Part shown: positions 29,451 through 41,808 of the stretch, piece after piece
Layout: each line of letters starts with the position of its first letter
Position numbering within the stretch: position 1 is the stretch's first letter
DNA from: Zeus faber
Taxonomy: Eukaryota > Chordata > Actinopteri > Zeiformes > Zeidae
Direction of reading: 5' to 3'
NCBI GenBank assembly: GCA_960531495.1
Contig: OY482847.1
Coordinates: forward strand, 9,109,492 to 9,173,491
Length of the DNA stretch: 64,000 nucleotides
The notes under the pieces: model-generated
Databases searched by the model: none
Seen by the model: only the letters and a program-made list of their open reading frames with translations
What the model was told of the DNA's origin: nothing
Position numbers and translations under genes: made by a program

Positions 29451-30780
29451 CGGGATTTTTTGTTTCATGTAAACATCGGAAGATAAAATAAATACTTTAC
29501 ATCGACAGTAAAAACACACTTTTCATTTGTTTTGTTTGGAGAAATGCACAGCGGATTGCACACTGTGTCCTACAATCTACCTACCACATACTTTTTTTTT
29601 TTTTTTTTTTTGAAAGAAACACAGCAGAATTATTTTTTAAATACTTATTACATACAATACAAATGCATTTCGCTCATCTGCAGTTTCTTCACAGACAGTT
29701 GGTATTAACTCCTCTTTCTTTTAAAAGATTTGTGCTGGCAGTTACCGTTATTTCTCCGGCCGTGGGTGTAGTTACTCAGATGGGGGTCGGTTCTCATTTT
29801 ACTGAGGCACCTGGCGATGTATGAAGGGATCGGTAATCTGAACAGGTTGTTTCACCACATGTTTTCTGACAAAGGCTGCTCACAAAAAGCTGACTGGGTC
29901 TTTTTTCACAGTTTGCATGTTAGTGGGAGACCCAAATGTACGTGCACAAGCACTGAAAAGGTGAGTTTTTCATATAATAACTTGAACTGTGTCTAATTGA
30001 ACAACAATGCACCAGCTCACACCAGGACAAATTCCTCGTAGATGAAAAATGTACTCTGCCAAATAATCAGATTTTGATTCGTTTCACATGGGATGCATAT
30101 AAATTGATGTGGTTTCCCCCTGAATTAAGTCTCCAACCCCATTATGTTTATATTAGCGTCCATATAAAAACATGCCCCAGGATTTCTTATTAGTGTAACA
30201 TCATGATGATTAAAAGCAAATTACACGCAGCTATGAGTGGAAATGGAGGAAGCCATTTATTAATCCCACTCAAGAATAATGCACGCTGTAGCTTCTTTGT
30301 GTGACAGAATAGTGGGTGTTGCGCTCAGTGGAATGAGGTTAATGAGTTTTTACTGGTATTAACGTTAACAGACTGAAACTGAGCGGTCAGACAGTGACTC
30401 AGACAAACTTCAGCGTCGATTTGGGGTTTCACCAGTGACTCAGTGGGAATTAGGTGCTGTACCGCAGGCAACTAGGTGAGGCTGGTCAGAGGCGTCAATA
30501 GATATGGATGACACACACACTGCATTATGTCATGCCAGCTGGCTTTGTGAATTATTTACAATAACTGCTTTCACTCAGTTCACCTTTTTTATTTTTTATA
30601 ATATTTTTCTTGGAGGTAGGAAGTGTGTAATTCAGAGTTTTCCTAAATAACAAATAAACCTAGATAAATAAATAGCTTAAACAACAACTGCGGCTCATTT
30701 GTTACCGGGGAGAAAAGGACTCGGCAAAGGTCACCTTCCGTATTTCCCTCTATCTTCTAAACGCCGCAGCTCCTTCAGAA
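29451..30780. other. Intergenic, no gene recognised
   Basis: AT-rich. A T-run sits at about 29590-29610. The part 30060-30330 is complex and enhancer-like (CCATATAAAAACATGCCC, AAAGCAAATTACACGC), but nothing firm can be assigned. Confidence 0.5.
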
Positions 30781-31230
30781 TGATCTTTATTAGAAGTTTG
30801 AGCAGAGAAGTGTGTGTGCACATCCACTCAAACAGAGAGACGCGGTGCCGTGCATCAGCCAACTGCTCAGGGGCAATCCACGACACAAAATTGATTAATA
30901 TTTGCTTTCAAAATGACACGGTTTGATGCATGGGGGCTCTCCAAATGCAAATGAACACTTTAAAAGAGATGAATAGCCTCAATGGAGGATTGTAAAGTTC
31001 AAGCAGGAGATTTGCATATTTATATTACAAGTTACTGATAATAAGCGCGGCAGGAGTAAGTAAATGCAATCCGTTTGTCAACGTAAGCTTCCTACATTAC
31101 AAAACTAGACCTTATTAACTTCTCTGAGCTGATATGTTCAATTACTCGCCACAATGGCGCCGCTGAAGATACATTACACCGCGTTTTGACTGTATAATAC
31201 AATTTAGATGAAGGCAGAGACATGACACAA
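30780..31230. promoter_or_regulatory. Candidate enhancer with two POU octamer sites
   Basis: A repeat-free block with a perfect octamer ATGCAAAT at 30945-30952 and its inverse ATTTGCAT at 31010-31017, plus ATTGATTAATATTTGC. The octamer is the binding site of OCT/POU factors. Two oppositely oriented copies within 73 bases suggest regulatory function, but this is inference. Confidence 0.35.
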
Positions 31231-31689
31231 TTAATGACACGTTTAGGATGACACAGGGAAGGTGTTCTGAAAGGAGATGTGCCTTGAACCGACGCCTTTA
31301 TTTCTCCCAACACGCTCAGCACAAGAAAAGGAGTGTGGGGGGGGTGGGGGGCGTCGATGAATAATTCCCAACAGTCTGTCAAAATAGAAAAAAATAAAAA
31401 GCGACATGATCTCGTTCCCCTTTCTTCCGTGGACGTTGGCCTTTCACTTTCGACGGAAGCTTCCCCCACGTCCCTCGGATGTCACCGGCTTTTATTTTTC
31501 CGATTTTCTTTTCTTCCGGCGCCGACTTCCTGGACCCGAGGGGACGGAGCCACAAAGAGGTGGAGGAGGCGAGGACGGGCGTAGTGTCCGGTGGAGCCCT
31601 ACGTTTATGGCGCTCTTACTGGAATAGTGCCTCCCTCCGTCGCTGACCCCTCGTCGTTCTGCGTCCCAAATCGAGGCCTGAGGTCTTCT

Positions 31690-32070
31690 AGATGTCCCCG
31701 TGGTGCTCCGTAGGAGAAGTTGGGAGGCAGCTTTTACTCACTTTGCCCCAAAGCTGTGGAACACGGTCCCCAAAAACGTCAGAGAAGCAGGCTCCGTGGA
31801 CATCTTTAAAAAGCAACTGGAAACATTCATGTTTAAAACTATGCTCTTTTTACCGTTGTTTTTTTTTTTTTTTTTGTATTTGTTTCTTTTGTTCTTACTT
31901 ATTATTCACTTTAAATTATGAATTTACTGTACCTTATTAATTAACCCAAATATCTGCAAAGCCCTTTGAGCTGCAAATTTTATATGAAAGGTTTTATACA
32001 AATATTATTATTATTATTAATAATAATAATAATTATTATTATTATATATATATTACAATTATTATTATTA
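31690..32070 (+). mobile_element. 3' end of an L2/CR1-type LINE
   Basis: A plus-strand frame at 31700-31921 includes FAPKLWNTVPKNVREAGSVD then IFKKQLETFMFKTM, the conserved C-terminus of LINE ORF2 proteins in fish. It is followed by a 3' UTR with CAAAGCCCTTTGAGCTG and an ATT-repeat tail (32009-32070). The 5' part is absent, as usual for truncated insertions. Confidence 0.8.
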
Positions 32071-32985
32071 TTTTAACTGTTGCCTTTCAGCTCAAAATGA
32101 ACCCCTCATTGTATTTGATTGTCATTTCTTTCACAGGAAACCGGGGCCAGAACCTTTACTATTAAGGGGTGAAGTCGTTTCTTGGGATTGTCAGTGCTGC
32201 TGCTTCTACAATAGACTAGAATGGTTATTAGAATGCTAAGAATTGTGAATACTTCAATAAATCCATTGTAGTATAATGTCATCTTATTTAACTGGCACGT
32301 CAATTAAAAAAATGCTGTAAAACATGACTAAAAACAAAGCGTTTGGGAGCTGGGACGTTGGAGGAAACCTGCTCGGCGTATCCCGCAGGGGTCTCCATCA
32401 GCCTCCATCAGCCTCTTAAGAAGCTTGTTAATGCTGTGGATTCATAGACCGGCTGCAAAGCATAACTCCTTCACACCAACGACCGTTTTAGTGCCCTTGA
32501 GCAGAACACCAAAACTGTTGACGTTGTAATGGCTTTCATCAGGCACCTCGCGCACGTGACTCTAATAACATATGTGAGGTGAGTAATGGGAGGGAACATA
32601 TGTTGCATGAGAAAGATGATACAACTAAAACCATACAGAGCATGGGAGTAATTGAATATGTGCCATATGTTAAGCATACATCCACGGCCTCTCGTCGCCC
32701 GGGTGAAAAAATGAAATCAAATATCACAACTGAGGAGAAGCCATTCAATTAATATGATATAGTCTTAACTGTGCTGTAACCTTACCCCCACCAGCCCCCC
32801 ATCTCCCACCCCCACCCCCACCCCCACCCGCCGTCCTCAGGATGGACCATTTTGTGTTGTGCTGACACTCAATCTGTCATGTTTTCTTTCCTTCTTTCTT
32901 CTCTCTTTTTTCTCAGGTGAATTGCCTCCATTGAGCTTCTTAACAAGCTTTTATGCTGCAGTGCACAGCCAGGTCCCTGCCAGGG
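32071..32985. other. Intergenic, no gene recognised
   Basis: A C/A-rich run (CCCCCACCC type) at 32785-32830. The rest is complex, with no assignable feature. Confidence 0.6.
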
Positions 32986-32989
32986 CTCC

Positions 32990-33950
32990 AGGTGTTGCAA
33001 TGCACCAGCAGGACCACCACTAGCACAGCCAAGACCACCACCAGGACCATCACCAGGAACACCGGGACCACCAAGGCCTCCACCACGAAACAACCAGGAA
33101 CACCAGGACCACCCCCAGGACCACCAAGACCACCACCAGGAACACCAGGACATCCAGGAACACTAGGACCAACAGGACTACCAGGACAACCATCAGGAAG
33201 ACCAAGACCACTACAGGGACCACCGCCTGGGCCACCAGGACTACCAGGACCACCACCAAGAAGACCAAGACCACTACAAGGACCACCAGCAGGACCACCA
33301 GAAGGACCACCCAGACTACCAGGACAGCCATCAGGAAGACCAAGACTACTACAACGACCACCACAAGGCCCACCAGGACTACCAGGACCACCACCAGGAA
33401 CACCAAGACCACTACAAGGACCAACACAAGGATATCCAGGACCACCACAAGTACGACCAGGACCACCACCAGAACCAACGCTAGCAACACCACCAGAACC
33501 ATTAGGGCCACTGCCAGGACCACCAGGATCACCAGGTCCACCCTCATGCCCACCAGGACTACCAGGAACACTGCCAGGACCACCGCCAGGACCCCCCCCA
33601 GGGCCACTATGTCCGCTACCAGGACCACCAGACAGGACCACCAGACACTTCCAAACATCCACAACCACCAACACTACCACCAGGACCACCAATGGGACCA
33701 TCAGGGCCACCACCACGACCAGCAGGACCACCAGGACCAGCAGAGACTTCCAAAATTTCACAACCACCATCAGGACCAGCAGGACCACCAGCAGGACCAC
33801 CACTAGAACCAGCAGGACCACCAGCAGGGCTAACAGGAACACCAGACACTTCAAAACCTCCACTACCACCACCAGAACCACCAGGACCACCAGAAGCACT
33901 GCCAGGACCAGCAGGACGACCAACCACTTCCAAACTTCCACAGCCTGCTT
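32990..33950. repeat. Collagen-like CCAGGACCA minisatellite
   Basis: About 0.95 kb of degenerate 9- and 12-base units (CCAGGACCACCA type). There is a higher-order period of 138 bases: CCAGGACAACCA at 33181 recurs as CCAGGACAGCCA at 33319, and CCAAGACCACTACAAGG at 33265 recurs at 33403. Because units are multiples of three and lack stops, long ORFs occur in several frames on both strands. The frame 32953-33996 (+) reads as Gly-Pro-rich collagen-like sequence without signal peptide, splice context or non-repeat domain. I treat it as tandem-repeat DNA, not a gene. Confidence 0.85.
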
Positions 33951-34013
33951 GGCCTCGTTTGAGAAGGAGCCGAAGTCTGTCCAAACCCCTTCCTAGACAC
34001 ACTGCCAGGTCCC

Positions 34014-34030
34014 GTGCATACACACACACA

Positions 34031-34110
<80 letters not shown>
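34014..34110. repeat. CA microsatellite
   Basis: Roughly 45 CA units with CG interruptions at the ends. Confidence 0.97.
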
Positions 34111-34111
<1 letters not shown>

Positions 34112-34119
34112 GCAGCCTC

Positions 34120-34640
34120 TGCCCCCATGTGGGCGGCCAGGGCTCATTGAAAGCTCTTATTACTTTGTTCAACACGTTTCCTCGCAGGCGGCCATTCAGA
34201 AAAACATTCACAACACTGTCGACAGAATCCTCGTCGTCGTGAAAATGAATAGAAGACGAGAGGACGTTAACGTGTGTTGCTTTAAGAGGCTGGAGAGGCC
34301 TTGTGGTTTTGGCACGGACATAAATCTCTGTCAGTTTAACAAGTCGAGAAAGCGGCCAATTTGTGCTGGTTGTTGTTGTTGTTTTTTTCCCTCTACAAAT
34401 ATGAATGAAGAAGCGACTGAAGCAACGCTAATAACATCATATAAAATGAGAGTGGAAAATGATTTATTTGAGCTTGTCTTAACAATTTGGTGCCACTCTT
34501 GTTGTCACGCTAATTCAATTTCGAGGAAACATGAAGATTCCCACCAAGCGCCGAAACTTTTGACATATAAAGAGCATCTCTTAAGGCCACGCGGTGAAGA
34601 CACAAGGAGATATATGTCCCTGGACGTCCCATAATAAGCG
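34120..34640. promoter_or_regulatory. Candidate conserved noncoding block; contains a long but unrecognised open frame
   Basis: Complex repeat-free DNA. The plus frame is open to 34634 (about 170 codons past the CA repeat) but the translation resembles nothing known and is Cys/His/Lys mixed. The length is within what chance allows in 64 kb. Noncoding is more likely. Confidence 0.25.
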
Positions 34641-34822
34641 CCGGCTGAATTGCATTATAGTTATCCAAAATAATTGGATTAGAGGAGAAAACCTAAGTAA
34701 ATCATATAATAAAGAAAAGTATTGAGGGGAGTACAGTTATGCCGGTCACTGACAGGACAGGAAGCGTCTGTAACTGGCTTTTCAACTGCGTTGCACAATA
34801 GAGGGTTTATACTGGGCCGAGC

Positions 34823-34955
<133 letters not shown>

Positions 34956-35027
34956 TTGCCGCACACATAACATCATACAACACTGCAATGCAATGACACT
35001 TCTTCTCATGCAAACTTGTGTGAGAAC

Positions 35028-35029
35028 AC

Positions 35030-35069
<40 letters not shown>
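35028..35069. repeat. CA microsatellite
   Basis: About twenty CA units. Confidence 0.95.
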
Positions 35070-35267
35070 CCTGTGAATGTAGCAGCTCAGGCTTCTGGAC
35101 GACCGCAGAGTTTGGTTGCAAAACTAACATTACAGACTCATTTTTCACTCCGGTGTGAGACATTCGAGGTAAGTCTCTCGGACTCGGTGAGTGAACGTGT
35201 GTTCGGCGGATGCAGCGCTGCTGGTTGTTTTTAGATCCCGGCCTGTGACCGAAGGTGACCGACCGCC

Positions 35268-35613
35268 CCTTTCGTGTCGGAGTCCCACGACGGTGGAGCA
35301 CTCTGCCTTTTGACATCAGACAGGCTACATCGTTAGCGTCTTTTAAATCCCCTCTTAAAACTTTATTTTATAGGAAAGCGTTTACGAATTCTTAAATTTA
35401 AGTTACTGGGTTTTATCACTCGACTCCTGCCATTTTATACTTTTTAACTTTATTTTATCCCCCGATGTTTTATGATCCCTGTGTTGTTTTTATTTGTTTC
35501 ATTTTTACATGCTGTTCTTTTATCTGTATTGTTATTTATCTGTGCTGTTTTATCTGTTGTTTCCCTGTGAAACACTTTGTAACCTTGTTAAGAAAAGTGC
35601 TATTCAAATGAAG

Positions 35614-35646
<33 letters not shown>
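35268..35646 (+). mobile_element. 3' end of a LINE (Rex1/L2-like)
   Basis: A truncated ORF tail (TASLASFKSPLKTLFYRKAF-like in the plus strand) is followed by a T-rich 3' UTR, the string GTGAAACACTTTGTAACCTT and CAAATGAAGTTTATTATT with an ATT tail. This is the usual 3' architecture of fish non-LTR elements. The clade is not determined. Confidence 0.7.
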
Positions 35647-35647
<1 letters not shown>

Positions 35648-36690
35648 CTCAGTACAAAGTTACAAAAGCTAAAGTTCACTACAGAGAGCGAGCTTTCACA
35701 ACTTTTCCTAAACCAATGTTCACCTATTGAGCTGGAGTGGATCGTCAATGCAATTAGCCACAGAGAATGTCGTGGAAAAGATGAAACGAAATAAAATCGC
35801 ACAACACATGACTTCTCAGCCCCCGCTGAGTTGAAAATAACTAAAGATAAAGATGCTAAACTAGAGATAATAACTAAAATAATAAAGAAACCAATCACTT
35901 TTAGTTTCATGCAAATTCTAAAGATATTCCTCGCAGTAAAAAAAATTAATAATTCCACGATTCTTTAGACTAAAAGGTCTCAAACCATTGGCCTGTGGGC
36001 CAGAAGGCGGCCTCCGATTGGCCCCCATGTGGTCTCAGGAATTTTTTTTTTTGAACCAAAATGTATTGAAGTTATTGTACCTTTTAAATATGTATCGTGT
36101 CTCGTATGAGGTAGGAGAGATTGCAAAGAGAAAAGTGCGAGTCACTCCACAAAGGGCTGCACAGGAGCAGATGATGCTGCAGGCTCACGATACTGGAGTC
36201 TGTGGAAACACTTAGTGCTTAAGAAGTGAAAAAAGCTTAAAAAGTACTTACTCGAGACGTTAATAAATCAAACCCGTTGCGCCAAATGAGGGGACCCCTT
36301 CCAAATCCAATAGAAAAGTTTACATTGAGACGGTGTCAAGGGAAACGGACACTGCTTTACTTCTTTGTAGAATTTAATGACAATTCCACCTGTGTCATCA
36401 ACGCGGAGAATTGAGCGCAGTCGCATTTTCCGGACGGGATTGAAGGTTCGATATTCCCGTTTTTTAAAGACTGTATTTCTGTCGCTGTCTGTTGAAAAAT
36501 GGAAAATTAAAAGAGAAATAAAAGTTCGTAGCGATTCACGGCGGTGAACGCTGGGGCCATTGCCAATGCAAACTCTTACGTGGAGATTGACACGCACACG
36601 CACACGCGCACACAAACACTAAGAAGACGAATCTTCCCACGAGGAACACAGTGGAGGAATGAATGTGTCGTGCGCAGGGTGAATACCTCA
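35647..36690. other. Intergenic, no gene recognised
   Basis: AT-rich, with a short A/T run and a CA-type run at 36591-36612. A segment around 35970-36060 (GGCCTGTGGGCCAGAAGGCG) may be an old repeat. Nothing firm. Confidence 0.5.
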
Positions 36691-37070
36691 GCAGCCCGGG
36701 CCGCCGCGCCGTAATCTGATAATATCAATCATAATTGTGTTAGATGTAATCCATCTGACTCTCGGTGTGTCGGGGTCAGGGAAGGAAGCGCGGCCCCTGG
36801 TCGCCATCAATTATCAGACATAAGAGAGTGGTGGATGGAGGGCACCCCCCCCCCCCTCCATAAATAATACCGAGGGGACCCTGATCGATGCCGTACAGTT
36901 CCACTGTCACGGCTTTAATGGCAGCGCGTCGTCTCGGTGGCGCCGATCAATAGCGCGTCTCCTCGTCTCCTCGCACCCACTGATGCGAGCGTAAATGACA
37001 CCTCTGTTGTGATTAGGAAATTGTAGGGCCTTTTTAGGTTATTTAGTCGGACTCCCGGGCCCGGGGCGCT
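36690..37070. promoter_or_regulatory. Candidate conserved noncoding element
   Basis: CpG-containing complex sequence with GATAATATCAATCATAATTG, CCATCAATTATCAGACATAA and GCGCCGATCAATAGC. It is repeat-free apart from a C run at 36846-36856. Regulatory role is inferred. Confidence 0.35.
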
Positions 37071-37299
37071 TGGCTTTTGGAGGCCGACGGGGTGGGGGAC
37101 ACCTGTTGGGAGGGAGACAGCGAACCAGATATGGATTTTTCAGGATGATGATGACGAAGGATATGACATCATCCTTCACTCGTCCAATACAGTGGCCAAA
37201 AAGCAGATCCAAGGCAACGACGACCATAATCTTAAATATGTTCAAGATTGTGAAATTTTACCTTCGAGGATTATTAGCAGTCACAGAAGAAGCTTTGAA

Positions 37300-37460
37300 T
37301 CCCAATTCAGAATCAGATCAGGATGAGTTTCATTCGACAGCTACATTTACAGGTATTTGTTCTGGTGAGGTTGGGTGCTTTGCATTGCAGACCATTAGCA
37401 ATAAAAAGTCAGAAAAAATGGAGAATAAAAATGATAATAAAATAGAATAAAAAAAGTGAA
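37300..37460 (-). repeat. Possible LINE 3' end fragment
   Basis: CAGAATCAGATCAGGATGAG followed by TTTACAGGTATTTGTTCTGG resembles the inverted 3' end of a widespread fish LINE. Short and diverged. Confidence 0.35.
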
Positions 37461-38835
37461 GTGAAATGAAAAATAAGAATTAAGATAAAAATGTAGTTGT
37501 CGAATATATACAAATAGCCAATAAATAAGTAAATAAATGAACAGAAATAATTCCTTCTGTCATTTCCATTTAGTGTCTTACTGGTTCATCAAATCCACAC
37601 GTACATCTTTACACTTTTTGTTATTTTTCATTTTTTCTCTTTTACATTTTCATTAAATATGTCTACAAATGAAGCATTTCTTTGAATAAAAAAAAATCTG
37701 TCTAAACAAATTCACTTCTCTTCGCCCCCGGACTGTAATTCCCAGTTTTGTCGGCGTGTGTGTGCAAACAGGGAACCGGAGCCCTTGAAATTCCAAACAG
37801 GGCGTGTTGCAGTGATGCCTAATTGAAAAACATGAGGGAGCACAGCTGCTCAGTCAGAATGTCAATGGAGGCAGAGATGACAGGCAGCGCAGCGGGCGTC
37901 CCCGGCCACGGCCCGCGCACAACCAGCCGCCGAAGCACCGAGCCACCGGCAGCGAAGGAGGGTTGGAAGAGACGAGGAAAAACAAAGAGAAATTATCAAT
38001 ATAAGGTGGGCGAAGAAACGTCTCTATTTCCAATGAACACACGTCCGATTCCTCTGCTTGAAGTGGAAAAGAAAACGTCGTTCATCGCGACGGCATTATT
38101 CTCGCGTGGGTCTTTTGGGACCCCAAAATGTCCAGATGACAAACGAAAAAGCAATGAATCCTAAACTCCAGGTCAAATGATCTGAAACCTGAGACCGATA
38201 TAATATTTTTCACACAATTCATCCGGTCGGAGGTTCTCAGGTGTTTAGAGTGAACGGAGAGAACCCAGACTCCATTTTTCGGGGAGGCTCCAGAGCCTTC
38301 CGGAGTAGTTGGATTTTATTATTTTTTTTTTTTTTGGCGTGGGGGGGGGTGAAGATGAAGCGCATTTCGTAATTAATCGACCTCCGAGGGTCGGCGGCGG
38401 TCGAGCGGGGCGTCGCCCTGGCCTTTCCCCCCGGTTGTTGTGGCGGCAGAGAAAAGGCCGCGACGGGGTCTCCCCTTACACGACCGGGGCCTGGGTCTCC
38501 GCCTAATTCTGCGTTACGAGACGCCGTGATGTGAATTAATGCGGCTCTGCTTGGGCGAGCGGTGCCTCCCAACACGCCGGGCTTTGATGTGAACACAATC
38601 TGGGTGTAAAACGCTCGGCTGGACAGCGGCAGGTCGCGGGTAGTTCAGACGCTCAGACAACGCGGCGTAAGCAAGTTCCTTAATGCGCGATACCGTTACA
38701 TCCACTCCCCGGCCGCCAGCTGCGGATCCTCCAGCTGGCGGCCTGCGGATCCTGCCGCCGACGCGGTGATTGTTTTGATTTCAATTATCGCGGTGCTTTC
38801 GAACGGCGTTTTTCCTGCGGAAAAGTCATGTCCCG
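37461..38835. other. Intergenic with CpG-rich patches
   Basis: No gene is recognised. The stretches 38375-38560 and 38690-38835 are GC- and CpG-rich for this window. They lack a start-codon exon or splice context that I can support. Confidence 0.5.
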
Positions 38836-39040
38836 TTTTGCGGCACGCTCTGGAGCCGCCCGCTGTTATTTCGGCATTTTCTTTTTAGTTTGGCCATGTT
38901 TGTTGGTCAGTGACGACATTTTCAAGCTTATTCACAATCACGTTTTATTGACAAAGGTGATACAGAAGCAAAGTAAAAAAAACAAAACAGGCGAGAGGAA
39001 AATATGACTCGGGTGAAAATTTCGAACCTTTTTCCACCAA
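38836..39040. repeat. Dispersed repeat pair, copy 1
   Basis: It aligns with 43098-43310. Shared blocks are CTGTTATTTCGG / TTGTTATTTCGG, GCCATGTTTGTTG / GCCATGTTTATTG and GACATTTTCAAGCT. Unclassified. Confidence 0.65.
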
Positions 39041-39768
39041 AAAAGAGAAAACAACGACGACAACAACAACAACAACAACAGAAACCACCAAAAAAAGGCA
39101 AAATGATTTCCCAGCTTGGGTCAGACAGACAGGGAAGCCCTGGTCACAGTGCATGGAACCTCTTTCCAACGGTGTAATTGTGTGCGGGTCAGTGATAGAG
39201 AGGGTGGGAGGGATGGACGTCGGAGGGAAGCGGGGAGCAAAGGATGGGGAGGGAGGGAGCGGAGGATGGAGGGAGGGAGGCACGGGGATCATGCGTTAAC
39301 TCCCAGTGTTTCTGCTTGGCTGCTGCCGTGGGCCACACAGGGCCTGCCCTGTCCCCGGAACTAATGGAGCTTCCTCTGGGTCGCTTTTCCCCTCAGATGG
39401 GCACAGTCGGGGGAGATCCGCCACCCAGAGAAACAGCTACACCCTCCCCCTACTCCTACTCCGCCACCCACCCACCCAACCTGCACCCCCACCTCCACTC
39501 CACACTTCTGCCTTTCCACGGCCGGGACCAAGTCTGGGGGCTTTAGGCGGCTGCTCCAGGACCAGGCAGTGGTTAAGGTGGTTCAGGGTTGCAGACTGGG
39601 AGGTCCGCGGTACAGAGGGACGCTCGGCCTCGTACCTCCTGTCAGAGGGGCGGTGGATGGGAGAACCGGGGGAGCTGCGTCTCTGGTGGACCCCTTCTCC
39701 GCCAGGCGGGTCCCCCCCGGCAGCGGCCGGGAGACGACAACACGCTGCGTAACGAGAGCCGTGAAGCC

Positions 39769-39770
<2 letters not shown>
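39041..39770. other. Intergenic, no gene recognised
   Basis: A CAA repeat near 39055-39080, GGGA-rich DNA at 39190-39290, and a C/A-rich segment at 39410-39520. Long ORFs here overlap low-complexity sequence and are not convincing. Confidence 0.5.
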
Positions 39771-39809
<39 letters not shown>

Positions 39810-39841
39810 CTGTGTGCGCCTGTGTGTGTGTGTGTGTGTGC
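39770..39841. repeat. GT microsatellite
   Basis: GT units interrupted by GTGCGCCT. Confidence 0.95.
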
Positions 39842-40467
39842 TGGAGCAGGGGGGGGTGGTCCACCTTTGATATAGCTCTGTTGAGCTGCCCTGCTGGGCC
39901 GCACACATCCTCCACCTCCCTGACATTTACCATGGCCTGAGAGACAAGGCCTGGGAAGGAAAAAAAAAAGTAAATTAAATTTTTAAAAAAAGGGAACCTG
40001 CCTCACGTCATAAAAATGTTATAATGTTGCAGTAAAATAAAAAACGCAAGCGAGCGTTTGATGTTTTCATCCTGCATTCTTCAGCAACTGGAAAAAGATG
40101 TCCACTTGATCCCCGTCCTCCGCCCCGCTGTTCTAACACCACCCTGCTAACCCCTGATCCTGCCGGGAAACGTCAACTTTTTAGGGTTGCAGCTACGCCA
40201 CGTTAGTTTGAAGCCAATTTCAGGAATATTTTACAGGAGTTAGAAACGACTTGACCCTCCGTGATCAAGCATAAAACACAAACGTAAAAGACACGTTGAA
40301 ACGCACGTTTTTCCTCTGGCCTCGCATGTCGGCAGAGCAGCCTCCAACTTCCAGATCCCCCCCGACACACTTTCACTAACTAAAGCGACAAGCCCTGCGC
40401 CCCGACCCCACACCCCGCACGCCGAACCGCCCCACCCCCACATCACGCTTGGTGTGCGACGGCTGGT

Positions 40468-40500
<33 letters not shown>

Positions 40501-40643
40501 AGCCGGTTATAAAAAAGTGTACTTCCACACCGTGGAACTTGTAAAACACAGGCAGGACTACACCCTCTGCAGCCACACAGCAGGTTCCAATTAGGAGTCT
40601 TATCTACTAATTATGTCCCTTACACATCTGCATTCCAGGATTT

Positions 40644-40694
<51 letters not shown>

Positions 40695-40925
40695 AAAAAG
40701 CACGCTGTCCTCTCCATAACAAGCTCTTGAATTAATGAGATTGCTCTGTAATTGTGCCTCTTCATGGGTCCCTTGGCAGAGTAAACACGCTAAGTTAGAT
40801 CTGTATTAACACGGCATCAATCATCCGATCAGACGATAAACAGTGTCGATGATCGCAGAGCGCAACCTTCAGGTTGACGTTGATGTGTGTCCACCATGAT
40901 GCAGGGATGCAGCGTGAGGTGGAGG
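39842..40925. other. Intergenic with short CA/GT arrays
   Basis: GT run at 40470-40501 and CA run at 40647-40688. No gene is recognised. Confidence 0.6.
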
Positions 40926-40939
40926 TGATGCTGGAGAAG

Positions 40940-41006
40940 GGGGAGGAGGAGGAGGAGGAGGAGGAGGAGGAGGAGGAGGAGGAGGAGGAGGATGATGATG
41001 ATGATG
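40940..41006. repeat. GAG / GAT trinucleotide repeat
   Basis: About seventeen GAG units followed by five GAT units; an ORF across it would read as poly-Glu then poly-Asp. Confidence 0.95.
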
Positions 41007-41147
41007 AATCCGGCTGCAGTACCGCGACAGGCCACTGCGAGGCGCTGTGCTCCAGATCCAGGGCTCTGATGGCTTCAGAGATCACAGGGAAAAAGAGAAG
41101 AGTACACACTTTAATGCACGTTTGCGTGTCTGGAAACATGCGCGACC

Positions 41148-41377
41148 ACACACACACACACACACACAAACATATAAACAAACACACACAAACATACAAA
41201 CAAACACACACACACACACACACATTCACACACACACACACACAAACACACACTACATACACACACACATTACACGCACACACACACAAACATACAAACA
41301 AACAAACACACGCACACACACACATCACACACACACAAACACACACACACACACACACACACTACACGCGCACCCCC

Positions 41378-41412
<35 letters not shown>

Positions 41413-41540
41413 CACACACACACACACGCTTTCTCTATATGTCGGCCTAGACATATACAAACACACACACTACATACACACACACACATTACACACACAC
41501 ACTACGCACACACTCACACACACACGCTCTATATGTCGGC
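41148..41540. repeat. Complex CA-rich microsatellite cluster
   Basis: Nearly 400 bases of CA runs interrupted by AAACATA, TACA and CGCA. It contains a duplicated unique block CTCTATATGTCGGCCT at about 41431 and 41527. Confidence 0.95.
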
Positions 41541-41587
41541 CTCTCTCCCCTTCTCTCAATACGTCTATCCATCTTTCTTAACCCAAA

Positions 41588-41637
<50 letters not shown>

Positions 41638-41724
41638 TTTCTTTCTCTCTTTATTTCCCTCTTACTTTCTCTCTCACACACACCGACTATTCCCTTTTTC
41701 TCACTCAGACACAAACTCTTTATT

Positions 41725-41807
<83 letters not shown>

Positions 41808-41808
41808 A
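41588..41808. repeat. CT and CA microsatellite cluster
   Basis: Two CT-to-CA transitions (41589-41636 and 41726-41806), the second with about 30 CT units. Confidence 0.95.

Noticed and set aside
32953..33996. 347-codon collagen-like ORF as a real gene
   Set aside because: Long ORFs occur in several frames on both strands because the repeat unit is a multiple of three without stops; there is no signal peptide, non-repeat domain or splice context.
34014..34634. 206-codon ORF after the CA repeat
   Set aside because: The first part is repeat-encoded and the rest resembles nothing known; an open frame of this length is expected about once by chance in 64 kb on six frames.
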